Shown in pieces: positions 30,834-41,283 of a DNA stretch of 64,000 bases. The position numbers and the translations under genes are program-made. Every line of letters begins with the position of its first letter. The first letter of the stretch is position 1. The DNA comes from Sabellastarte sp. h YS-2021 (taxonomy: Eukaryota; Annelida; Polychaeta; Sabellida; Sabellidae): positions 79,107,566 to 79,171,565 of the forward strand of contig OZ024928.1 in the NCBI GenBank assembly GCA_964017235.1, written 5' to 3'. Under the pieces are notes generated by a model. The model was given only the letters and a program-made list of their open reading frames with translations, made no database searches and had not been told where the DNA came from.

Positions 30834-33800
30834 TCCCCAGACGAAAGTCGGGGATATATTGGATTCAGGTCCGTCGCGCCGCCGCCGCCGCCGTAGAAAT
30901 TTCCTTGTGGACGCGATAACTCAAAAACAAATTAATATTTTTTTTTCAAACTTGGTACACATGTTAAGGGTGCCCAAAGGAAGATCCCTATTTTAAGGTG
31001 ACCTTAAACTCCCAGTAAAAAAGAACTTATGGCCACCTTAAGGTCAGAAATTGCACTTTTGGCCACTTAGAGCCCTGTAGGTCACAAACTATGATGCTCA
31101 GCTGGCTGAAATTTTACCTGACAACACATTAATATGTTCTTAGTACATGTGCCGAAAATCATGACTTTAAGTTGAGGAGAAAATTGTGTTTGAGGCCCAT
31201 AAATACCCCCACTTAGGGATTTTTTGCTATACTTTACACATATTTTGCCCTATAATTTGGAAGTGATAATTCTGATGAGTCTCAAACTGCGCTAGGTATA
31301 ACTTTGATATGTAATCCTTGTCTGTAGAAAATTTTAGGGCTGTAGGTTTACCCAAAGGGGTCGACTTAAGGTCTCAAAAGTGCCCACAGAGACCCAATTT
31401 ATGCACTTTTTGCCACTTTCAAGCACTGTAGCTTTCAAACTATGTCTCTCATCTAAGTTAAATATCATCTGGGAATATATCTATGTGTTTTCTTATATGT
31501 GCCCCAACATTTAGGCCTTTAATAGACAGTTAACCTGTGTATCAGGACCATAAACACCCACCCGAGTGACCCTTATAAGACATTTTTCACATCTTTTTCC
31601 CTGTAAACTTGGAAATGGTAAGTCTGAGAAGTTTCAAACTGTATTAGATATATATTCTATGTGTAATCTTAGTATGTAACAGATTTTAAGTCTGAAGCTT
31701 TAATTTTGAAGGTCAAATTGAGGTCTCTAAAAGGCTCCCAAAGACCCAATATTTGGACTTTTTGCTACTTTTAAGCCCTGTGACTGTCAAACTATGTGAC
31801 TGATAGAGCTCAAATCCTATCTGAGAAGATATTAGTATGTTATTTTTATATGTGCCAAAAATTAAGGCTTTAAGAAGACATTTAACCTGTGTATGATGAC
31901 CATAAATCCCCACCCGAGTGACCATTTTTAGACATTTTTCACATATTTTTCCCTGTAACTTGTAAATGGTAAGTCTAAGAAGTTTCAAACTGTATTAGAT
32001 GCATATTCTATGTGTAATCTTAGTATGTGACAAATTTTAAGTCTGAAGCTTTAATTTGAAGGCTACATTTAGGTCTCTAGAAGGCCCCATAAAGACCCAG
32101 TATTTGGACTTTTTGCCAATTTTAAGGCCTGTGACTGTTAAACTATGTGACTGATAGAGCTGAAATCTCATCTGGGAATACATTATTATGTTCTTTTTAC
32201 ATGTGCCAAAAATCAAGGCTTCAAGTAGACATTTAACCTGTGTATGAGGACCTTAAACACCCACCTGAGTGACCCTTTTAAGACATTTTTCACATATTTT
32301 GCTCTGTAACTTGGAAATGGTAAGTCTGAGAAGTTTCAAACTTTATTAGATACATATTCTATGTGTAATCTTAGTATGTAACAAATTTTAAGTCTGAAGC
32401 TTTAATTTGAAAGCCACATCGAGATCTCTAAAAGGCCCACAATGACCCAATATTTGGACTTTTTACCACCTTTAAGCCCTGTAACTGTTAAACTATGTGA
32501 TTGATGGAGCTGAAATCCCATCTGGGAATGCATTATTATGTCCTTTTTTACATATGCCGAAAATCAAGGTTTTTAGTAGACATTTAACCTGTGTATGAGG
32601 GCCATAGACACTCGCCCAAGTGCCTTTTTTGACATTTTTTCCGTATTTTGCCCTGTTATTTGGAAATGCTTAGTGTGACAAGTCTTAAACTGTATTATAT
32701 ATAATTTTTGTTTGTTATGTATGTCCCCCAAAAAGTTTCAGATCTGTAGTTTAATTGCTAAGGTCTCTTTAACAATTGTAAAATGCCCACAGAAACCCAA
32801 TTTATGGATATTATGCCACTTTAAAGCCCAGTAACTGTCAAACGACATGGGTTATAGAGCTGAAATCTTTGAATTTTTAAAAGGAAATGCCTGTCTATTT
32901 AAATTTTGAATATTAATAATGTTATGGCTATCTTAGTCTTTTAAGAACTTATTTTTGTGTGTTATACCTCTGCTTGCTGAGTTTTTCACTTTTTAAAATG
33001 AAACTGGTTAAACATATTCAAGTAGACAAAATGGACACTTTAAGTGAGCTTTAAGTCCCAATATTAATGAAATTATATCCTTATGTAGTAAAACTAGGGG
33101 ATTTTTAACCCTCAACTAGCCCAGTTTTATTCAACTTGCCTCAGTTAATTTTGGCACAGCTCCTACAGTTATGAACTCATTTCAGTTGATAATCACATAC
33201 TTAAAATTCTTAATTCTTTTTGTATTTGAGTACCCCTTTTATATAGATTGTTTGTTTACCATTTATGCTCAACCCACATCCCCCACCCGGATTCCCCCCA
33301 CCCACCTCTGGGACCTCCAGCTATATTGGGTGACACTAAATAAACAAAGGTATTTAATGATATCAGATGAGAAACAAAGAACTCAATGGGGTTGCAGATC
33401 TTGTGTAATAGTGAGAGAGGTGTGGAGAAGGGGAGAGGGGTGGGGGTGGGAGGTGGTGGGCTTCATTACATATAACACAAAGGGGAGTCAGAACTGAGAT
33501 TGTGTCACATATTTAGGTTGCATATATATGGACCACATATATAGGTATAGAGGAAATGAATAACTGAAAACAATTTGCAAATTCTAAAAATAATATAATA
33601 AAATAATAATATAAATAATTTTTTTTTAAATAATATTTTATTTGTGAACAAATATAGACACAGATATGCGCTTTTGGGATTATGAATTTTAGAATGGACA
33701 TTGAATCATCAATCATTTAAATACTTTGAAGGAAGATTGAAAAATATGATGAGTTGAGTTAAAAATAATATTTTATTTGTCAACAAATATAGAAACAGAT

Positions 33801-34092
33801 ATGCTCTTTTGGGATTATTATTTTAGAATGGACATTCAATCATCAATCATTTAAATACTTTGAAAATAGGTTTAGAGTTATCATTGCAGGAAGATTGAAA
33901 ATATAATTTGAGTTATGTATTCGGCGTCTGGGGATACACCATCTTCCTTGGGGAGATATAAACAGAGTAGATTGATGTGCTGAAGTTCATATAATAATGA
34001 GTAATTATGTTTTAAAAAATTTCCGATCAAAACCTGTGGCGTGAGTGATGACCTGTCTGGGGATATGTTGGCGCCGAGTTGGCCCAATCTAG
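30834..34092 (+). mobile_element. Family A element (Helitron/Helentron-like) with 351-bp tandem core
   Basis: 5' end TCCCCAGACGAAAGTCGGGG, then a CG triplet run (GCGCCGCCGCCGCCGCCG) and GCGATAACTCAAAAAC. The core is about four to five units of about 351 bp (TTTAACCTGTGTATGAGGAC starts at 31531, 31883, 32234 and 32585). A different segment at 33.2-33.9 kb follows. The 3' end is CTGTCTGGGGATATGTTGGC then CCAATCTAG. It sits between A and T, as Helitron-type insertions do. No intact coding frame. Confidence 0.7.
33600..33860. repeat. Local direct duplication inside family A
   Basis: Two near copies of a phrase with AATAATATTTTATTTGT, AACAAATATAGA and TTTTGGGATTAT..ATTTTAGAATGGACATT, spaced about 130 bases. 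Confidence 0.7.
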
Positions 34093-34149
34093 TTCTTTAA
34101 AGGTGTATCTTCTTTATAGATTTCTATCCATGCTGCTTTTATTTTATAG

Positions 34150-34258
34150 GGTGCATATAATCCTTATACACATGTGTATTCACAAGCTGATATACATGAA
34201 ATTATTGAATACGCAAGGATGAGAGGAATTCGTGTTGTTCCTGAATTTGATTCACCAG
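34150..34258 (+). CDS. HEXA/HEXB: Hexosaminidase exon 5
   Basis: TTATAG acceptor, CCAG/GTTGGT donor, phase 0 to 1. It encodes [46 protein letters not shown] crosses the splice and supplies the active-site His (human alpha His262) from the next exon. Confidence 0.96.
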
Positions 34259-34489
34259 GTTGGTAGATTAGTGATATTTCTGAATTTGACTTGCAAGGTG
34301 AGTAGATCGTGTTTATCCCGAATTTTGCTGCATGACGGTTGCCTATCGGAATGGATTTCTTTCCTTAAAGTTATTTTTTGTTTGGAGCGTTCCAGTTCTT
34401 TAGAGTTTTGTTTATATAGTGTGCCAAAATTAATTTTAAAGTTGTGTTTAAGACTACAGTATTTACAGTAACTTTTAATTGTGTAACAG

Positions 34490-34694
34490 GGCATTCTCTC
34501 TCCTGGGGTCAGGGTCAGGCCAATTTGCTCACCAAATGCTACAAAGGAACTGAGCCAAATGGAGAATATGGACCTATTGACCCCACCATGAATACAACCT
34601 ACACTTTCCTGAAACAATTTATGAAAGAACTGACCACTGTTTTCCCAGACAAATACATTCACCTGGGAGGTGATGAAGTGTCATTTGCTTGCTG
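34490..34694 (+). CDS. HEXA/HEXB: Hexosaminidase exon 6 (catalytic Asp-Glu)
   Basis: AACAG acceptor, CTG/GTAAGT donor, phase 1 to 2. It encodes [17 protein letters not shown], an NTT glycosylation sequon, and [18 protein letters not shown]. The Asp-Glu pair of GGDEV (human alpha Asp322-Glu323) polarises the substrate acetamido group and is the acid/base. Confidence 0.97.
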
Positions 34695-35033
34695 GTAAGT
34701 GTATCCCAGTCTTTTTGTAATGTCACTACATAGTCTTCTCATTAAATTTAATTTAATTGGCAGTCAATATATTGTGCAAGCTATTGTGTTGTTTATTTGG
34801 CCTTGACAAAAAAAACCCACAGTGTTTTGATATTTGTAATAAAAAGTAGTGTTTTGCTTTGGTGCTTATGGCAAATATTAATATGTACAGAAAATAAATT
34901 TTGATTGTTAATATTCCAGAGGAAAATCAAAGATATAAAATATTTTGTTTGTATTTTCTACAAATAGTTTGTAATCATATTATTTTTATTTTGTTTTCTT
35001 TTTAAATACATGTCATTAAATCTTCTTTAAAAG

Positions 35034-35120
35034 GCAAAGCAATCCAGCCATTGCAACCTTTATGGAAAAAATGGGTTTCGCTAAAGATTATGCCAAACTA
35101 GAGGAGTACTACATGCAACA
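35034..35120 (+). CDS. HEXA/HEXB: Hexosaminidase exon 7
   Basis: Phase 2 to 2, AAAAG acceptor and CA/GTAGGT donor. It encodes QSNPAIATFMEKMGFAKDYA and KLEEYYMQ, the helix after the catalytic strand. A DIRS element begins only 48 bases past the donor. Confidence 0.94.
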
Positions 35121-35301
35121 GTAGGTATCTGTTTGGAGGTAACATTTTTTGTGTATTGGATGTGGTGTTTTATTGCGTAAAATAGCCTTACCTTATCCTC
35201 ACAAATGCTTACTTGGTTTTGTGGAGGCAAAACGCGGCGACCAACAAGAATATTTAAAAATTATTCTTGTTAGAGAGGTGAACCCCGTAGTTAGTGATAG
35301 G

Positions 35302-35313
35302 TGCGCATGCGCA
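35302..35313. promoter_or_regulatory. NRF1-type palindrome in the left DIRS terminal repeat
   Basis: TGCGCATGCGCA, an exact match to the NRF1 consensus. The partner copy in the right repeat is at 40448-40459. Confidence 0.55.
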
Positions 35314-38300
35314 CAACACATTGTCGGTTGGACTTTGTCGAGAGATCCTCATTCAATTTTTGGTCGTCGAGGAGGCAACACGTGAAGCTTTTTCAACTCT
35401 GCCCTATTCCTAGACGGCAGATGCGTTCTTTTAGACTTCATAGAGTTCGTGCTAAGAAGAAAGAAGTTTAAGACTTCCTATTCTACAGATCTGAAGTACA
35501 ATATTTCTTGCTGAGGGTTGAGTAATCCATGACAGCATTCTTAGATCCCCCTTGGCTGTATAACAGTCTTTGGTAGAGGATCTACGACAGAAGATTCTTC
35601 AATTTGTTAGTTCAAGCTACCTACCTCATCATTTATGAGGGATCTCCAACAGAAGTCTTTGAATTGGCCACATTTTCCTGAAAATGGCAGCATTAAGAGG
35701 CCTGCTGCGATTGAAAAACAGCTAGCAGTAGAAGATCTACTAGAGTTTGCTTTTCCAACACCAGATGTCATTTAGATTTGATAGCTGGTCAGATTAGAAT
35801 TCGTTTTCTGGGGTTAGTAATTAAACCTCCAGAACGCTAGTAGCCTCTCCACTTGGTAGACAGACAGAGGGTGACCCTTCATCTTGGAGGAAAAGATATA
35901 CTTCAGATCGTCCAATGGCAAATCCCTTTCATGAAGTCCTGGTGGATTTTTATGAAAGAATGCAGCAGTAACCTTTCATTTTCTACAAGATCTACTGCAC
36001 AAGTTTACCAATGTTTGCTTTCAACCTATTTACCAAGCATCAAGATGGTTAAGTTCCTCCATTGCCTTGTCTTTATTCTACAACTGGCTGGTGGACCATT
36101 TATTACTTCATTATAGAGAAGATAATACATATGCTTTCCCACCAATATTCTCAATGAAATAGGGGATTCTGGTGTAGTAGAAGAAATAACTATAAATTGC
36201 TGGTTTAAGTGGAAATATTATTGCCATCTCAGAGTTGTGCAGTTTTTGAATGGGTACTATGTAGCCCTCCAATCGAAACTCCCCTTTCATGTAGCTCTAC
36301 TGCAGGTGCTACAGACAGGAAAACAATCCGCCATGTTGCTGATAATATTGTCTTACATTTACTATGTTCATTTACACTCAATTTATTCTGTAAATGACTA
36401 CAAGTCGCTGGATTTTCTCAGTAAATTGGTACTTCTATCATATCTGACACAAAGGTGCTTCTTATGGATGAAAATATTGTTTTGTTTATCAAGACATAGA
36501 TCGTTGATGTGCTATGTGCTTTATAAGTGTACAGTACGGATAGGCTGCACCAGGAGTTCTTCTCTATTCAAGGAAGTTAAACAGCATTGGGCAAGGTTAG
36601 TCCATGGATAGATGACCATTCCTGGCATTTTCTTTGCATTAATCCCACAATATCTTTGGCCAGTAGGGATCTCTGTGTCCTCAACATGCGTTTGTCCCTC
36701 CAAGCTGTGAAATGGAGTTGACAAATTTTATTAAGAAACTCGGTCACAAAAGGTTAATGACCAGTTTCAACAGATCTCCGTACCAAATACAAGGGTTGTG
36801 CAAATCTTGAGAAGGTTTATCGAATAATATTCCAGTCGAATCCGCCCATGTCTGTACATCCCATAATTTAAAGCGGTTACAGACAGGAAAAACATGGCTA
36901 CCTAAGAGTGTCGCAAATGCTTCAAAAGGCACAATTTGCTACCTCAAGGATTGCACAACTCCAGGTTTTACAGTAGATTATTTCTTGTACCAGAACCCGG
37001 CAATAAATGGCGCCCTGTGATAGATCTCAGTGTCCTGGACAAATTCCTGTTAGTTCCAAATTTTAAAATGGGGACAGCAGTGATATTCGGAAACTCGGTC
37101 ATAAAAGGAGAATGGCTAGTTTCGATAGACCTGAAAGATGCGTTCTTTTACGTGCGCATACACCCAGATTCATAACATTGGCTATGTTTCCATGTAGACA
37201 AACAAACGTATCACCTCAAAGTACTGCCATTGCGGTTGGCGACTGCACCCTTATCGTTCACGCGGATTGTAAAAGAAGCAAAGCTCATTCGTCAGTCTCG
37301 CGGAATTTGAGTTCACCAATACCTGGACGACTGGTTGTTAAGAGCAAATACCAGACACCAGTGTCAGCTCCAGACAAAAGAACTCGTCCATACGATTCAA
37401 GAACTCGGCTTTGTGATAATTTTAGAAAAATCAGAGCTCAAAACTACAATCGACTTTCTGGGTTTCCATTTCGAGTTGATACAGGGAAAAGTCTTTCCAA
37501 CCGAAAATAAGTTGAAAATTCTAGAAAATCTGTTCAGGACATGGAGATCGCATCACAAACAACCCCAAGGTTTCTTATGTCCCTGATGGGTGTACAAGCA
37601 TCCCTAGAAAAGACAATACCAATGGGTCGGTTACATATGCGCCCTTTCCAGTGGTACCTAAAAACAAACTGGCAGTATCCCCAGTCACTAGACCTGAAGA
37701 TTCCTGTTTCAAACTTTCTGAAAAGTCATCTTCAGTGGTGGAAAGATCCAAAAAATCTAAAAAATGGGTTATCCTTTTCATCCACAGGAACACAATACCC
37801 TTATTTTCACAAATGCATAAAATCAAGGTTGGCGAGCTCATTTAGAAAACATGACAGTCAGTGGCAATTGGACAGATCAAGAAATTGCTTCATATCAATG
37901 TCCTTGAGTTAAAGGCAGTGTTTCTGGCCTTAAAAGAGCTTTCAAAACAAATTCTGGACAAAAGTGTTCTGATAGCAACACACAATGCTACTGTAGTCAG
38001 TTATCTGAGCAAACAAGAGGGAACACACTCTTGGGACATGTGTCTCCTGGTTTGGCGCATCATGGCCTACTGCAATCCTCGAAACATACTCATAAGAGCC
38101 AGACACATTCAGGGTTGCCTCAATGTCATAGTCGACAGTCTCTCCAGGAAAGACAAATAATTCAGACAGAATGGTCTCTTCATTCTCAAATATTCAGTCT
38201 AATTTGGCTTAGTCTAGTACACACCAATGGTGGACATGTTTGCCACCAAATTGGATCACAAACTACCAATCTATGTCTCACCAGTCCCAGATGCAAATGC

Positions 38301-40447
38301 TATGAACATAGATGCATTGAAAATCTCCTGGGAGGGTCTGGACGGCTATGCCTTTTGTCCTGTAGCACTTATACCAAAAGTGATACAGGGAATGAACACC
38401 TACAGGTGCAAGATGATAGTAGTTGCACCAGGGTAGCCCAGAATGCTTTGGTTTTGGGATCTAGTGAATCTGTCAACCAAACCTCCATTACTTCTATCTC
38501 ACTGGCCTCATCAGTTAAAGCAACCATTCAGTGAGAAGTTCCATCAGAATCTCATGTATCTAATTCTGCATGTTTTGGCACCTAGACACCTCAGAATCAC
38601 TTGAATCATTCTCTGAGCAGGTGACAGATAGAATTAAGGCACCTCAAAGACCCTCATCTAGAAGAATCTGAGTTAAGGTGGTCCATTTTTTGGACTCTGG
38701 TGCCAACAGAATCAGGTGGTCAGCTCAGAGCCTACTATCTCAGCAGAATTTTGAATCACTTATTTGCTATTAGAATCTGAAGCCTGCCACTACTGCTGGC
38801 TATAGGGCTGCCATAGCTGATCATTTTGGCCAGGAGGTTAGCAAATGTTTTGAATCTGAACAGACTTATTGCGAGCTTTTATTGGATAAGCCTGGGATCT
38901 GTCTTTAGTCCTCATGGCTTTGACTAAGGCCCCTTTTGAGCCTCTAAAGGATGAATCCTGCCACAATTGCTGGCTATAGAACTGCAATAGCTAATCTTTG
39001 GGATATGTTGGCCAGGAAGGGAGCAAGAGTTTACACTTGAATAGACTTCTTGTAAGCTTTCACAGGGACAAACCCATTGCAAATAGGGGTATTCCCTCTT
39101 GAGACCTATCTTTGGTTCTTTTGTCTTTGACTTTTGACCTTTGAAGGTTGCCAGTCGTAAGATTTTGGCTTTCAAGACTGTTTTCCTGATGACTTTGGCA
39201 TCTTGCAAAAGGAGGGGGGAGGTGCATGCTTGGGCATATTCTTCCCTCAGACACAAAACCTCACTGGAAGGAGATCACTATTTCTCCTCCTCCTGCCTTC
39301 TTAGCAAAGGATCAGTTAGCTTCTGACTGCCCAGATTTGCTCTAACCAGTGGTCATTCTAGCTCTTAAACCTTTTTTGGGCTCAGACTTGACTGAGGATA
39401 TGACTTCATGCCCTGCCAGAGCACTTAGATACTATCTAGACAGAACTAGTGCTTTAAGGAAGGGAAAGAATCTCTTGTTTATATCCTTTAAGGAAGGCTT
39501 TGACAGAGATTTCATGAGAGGCTGATCTTCTTGGATCAGAGAGTCTGTCTTATTGGCTATCAGTCATCCAATTTTGATACACAGGACCTACAGGTTAAGG
39601 CCCATAATGTTAGGTCCATGTCTGCTTCTTTAGTATTCAAGGATGGGTGTCCCTAGAGCAGATTTTAGGCTCCTGCCATTGGAAGAGCCACAACACATTT
39701 TCTACCTTTTAAGCTGTGTCTTGGCAGTCCACAGACCAAACAGATTACAGTTAGGCCCAGTGGTTTCTGCTCAGCATGTGATTGCTTTGAGTATGTTCTT
39801 GAGTATTTCATATGGCTTACATACTTTACTCTTCCTTCCATACCAGTTTCTTGTATGGACATATGTCTTCTTCTGTGGCAGATGGCCTCATGACTGTATT
39901 TTGTAAATCACAGAAGCCAGCTTGGGGTGCCTTCTTGCTGGATGGCAGCTCCCAGCTCGAGGGACCCAGGAAGCCATTCCCCACCACACAGTTATGGGTG
40001 ATGGTTTAGATATAGGACAACTTTATGCTACATGGGACAAGTGTCAACTACAACAGTACATCATGAATATTCATGAGGTTACCTATCATTACTTATCTTT
40101 ACAGATATTTTACAGTAATGGAAAATTCTGTTGTAGCATACTTAAGCTTATCTTATCCTCTCTATCAAATGCTTCCATGGTGAACCCCATAATCTATTAA
40201 CAGGGAGGTTACAAAACAAACCCCTCCTCCTGTTATGGTTGGAATCAAGCATTTGTGAGGATAAGGTAAGGCTATTTTACGCAATAAAATGTAACAAATT
40301 TTATTGTAATTTAACTTTTTGTAAGTTAAATACTTACCTTATCCTCACAAGGACAGACCCACCCTTCCTCCCCTCAGAAGTTTGTTTTCATAGGGGACCA
40401 AAAATTAAATGAGGATCTCTCGACAAAGTCCAACCGACAATGTGTTG

Positions 40448-40459
40448 TGCGCATGCGCA
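40448..40459. promoter_or_regulatory. NRF1-type palindrome in the right DIRS terminal repeat
   Basis: TGCGCATGCGCA, inverted partner of the left-end site. It could drive transcription from either end. Confidence 0.55.
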
Positions 40460-40986
40460 CCTATCACTAACTACGGGGTTCACCTCTCTAACAAGAATAA
40501 TTTTTAAATATTCTTGTTGGTCGCCGCGTTTTGCCTCCACAAAACCAAGTAAGCATTTGTGAGGATAAGGTAAGTATTTAACTTACAAAAAGTTAAATTA
40601 CAATAAAATTTGTTACAATTCACTTCACAGTTATTTGCATTTTTGCCTTTCTATTGGTAGTTTAATCTGTTGACAAAGAAGTGAATAGGGAATATTGCTT
40701 TATGTTTGCCCTGGGTATGCTATTTTTCTGATTTATTATGCTTTTACTTTTCTCAATAAAATCATAACTTTATTTTATTGTATTAAATTTTGCATGTTCA
40801 TGTAAGCAGAAACTATCACTGTAAATTTTTCTCTGAATTGTGGTGACTTTGTGTAGTTAAATTTGAACAAGTTTTGAGAAGGTTATAGTACAACAGCTGT
40901 ACACCTTCTCATTAAAATTCACATTTATTACAAAGTTGATTGACATTTATTACAAAGTTAAATCAAGCAATGTGATATAATTGTAG

Positions 40987-41059
40987 GCTGTTGAACATTG
41001 TTGGTGGATATGGCAGTGAATATATTATTTGGCAGGAAGTCATTGACAATGGTGTTAAG
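40987..41059 (+). CDS. HEXA/HEXB: Hexosaminidase exon 8
   Basis: TTGTAG acceptor, AAG/GTACAT donor, phase 2 to 0. It encodes [24 protein letters not shown]; the Trp of IIWQEV lines the active site (human alpha Trp373). This is the last exon common to all C-terminal exon sets; its phase 0 donor fits the starts of both pocket exons at 51491 and 60629. Confidence 0.95.
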
Positions 41060-41283
41060 GTACATGGTTTTCATCTCATCACCCTGTTCTTAGTTTTGCT
41101 TTGTTCTTAATACTTTCTATACTACATTTATTTTATCCCATCCTGTATTTTGTATTTACTTTTTAATATTTATTGAGGACAAAATTCTTGATGCTCTGAG
41201 ACATGATAAATTTATTAGTAAAGTAGACTCTGTATAAATAGAACCAGTGTAAGTCAAGATAATGAATAAATAGAATTAAGCTT

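Larger units (their letters stand above)
35168..40616 (+). mobile_element. DIRS-type tyrosine-recombinase retroelement, broken
   Basis: About 5.45 kb in intron 7. Inverted terminal repeats of roughly 200 bases (about 35185-35385 and 40395-40580) match with about one difference. An internal complementary region (about 40250-40345) pairs with both outer ends, a DIRS hallmark. Recognisable parts in order are a DIRS reverse transcriptase and RNase H (about 36.9-38.2 kb) and a tyrosine-recombinase remnant (about 38.9-39.6 kb); the gag-like part is not recognisable. Coding is broken, with many breaks (around ten or more). Near-identical ends suggest a recent insertion of an already broken copy. Confidence 0.88.

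Noticed and set aside
33171-33497. 108-residue frame in family A
   Set aside because: Low-complexity and AT-rich, no domain, inside a non-coding element.
36936-38160. LINE reverse transcriptase
   Set aside because: Motifs (WRPVIDLS, VSIDLKDAF, the RNase H ending ARHIQG..VDSLSR), inverted ends and the internal complementary region point to DIRS.
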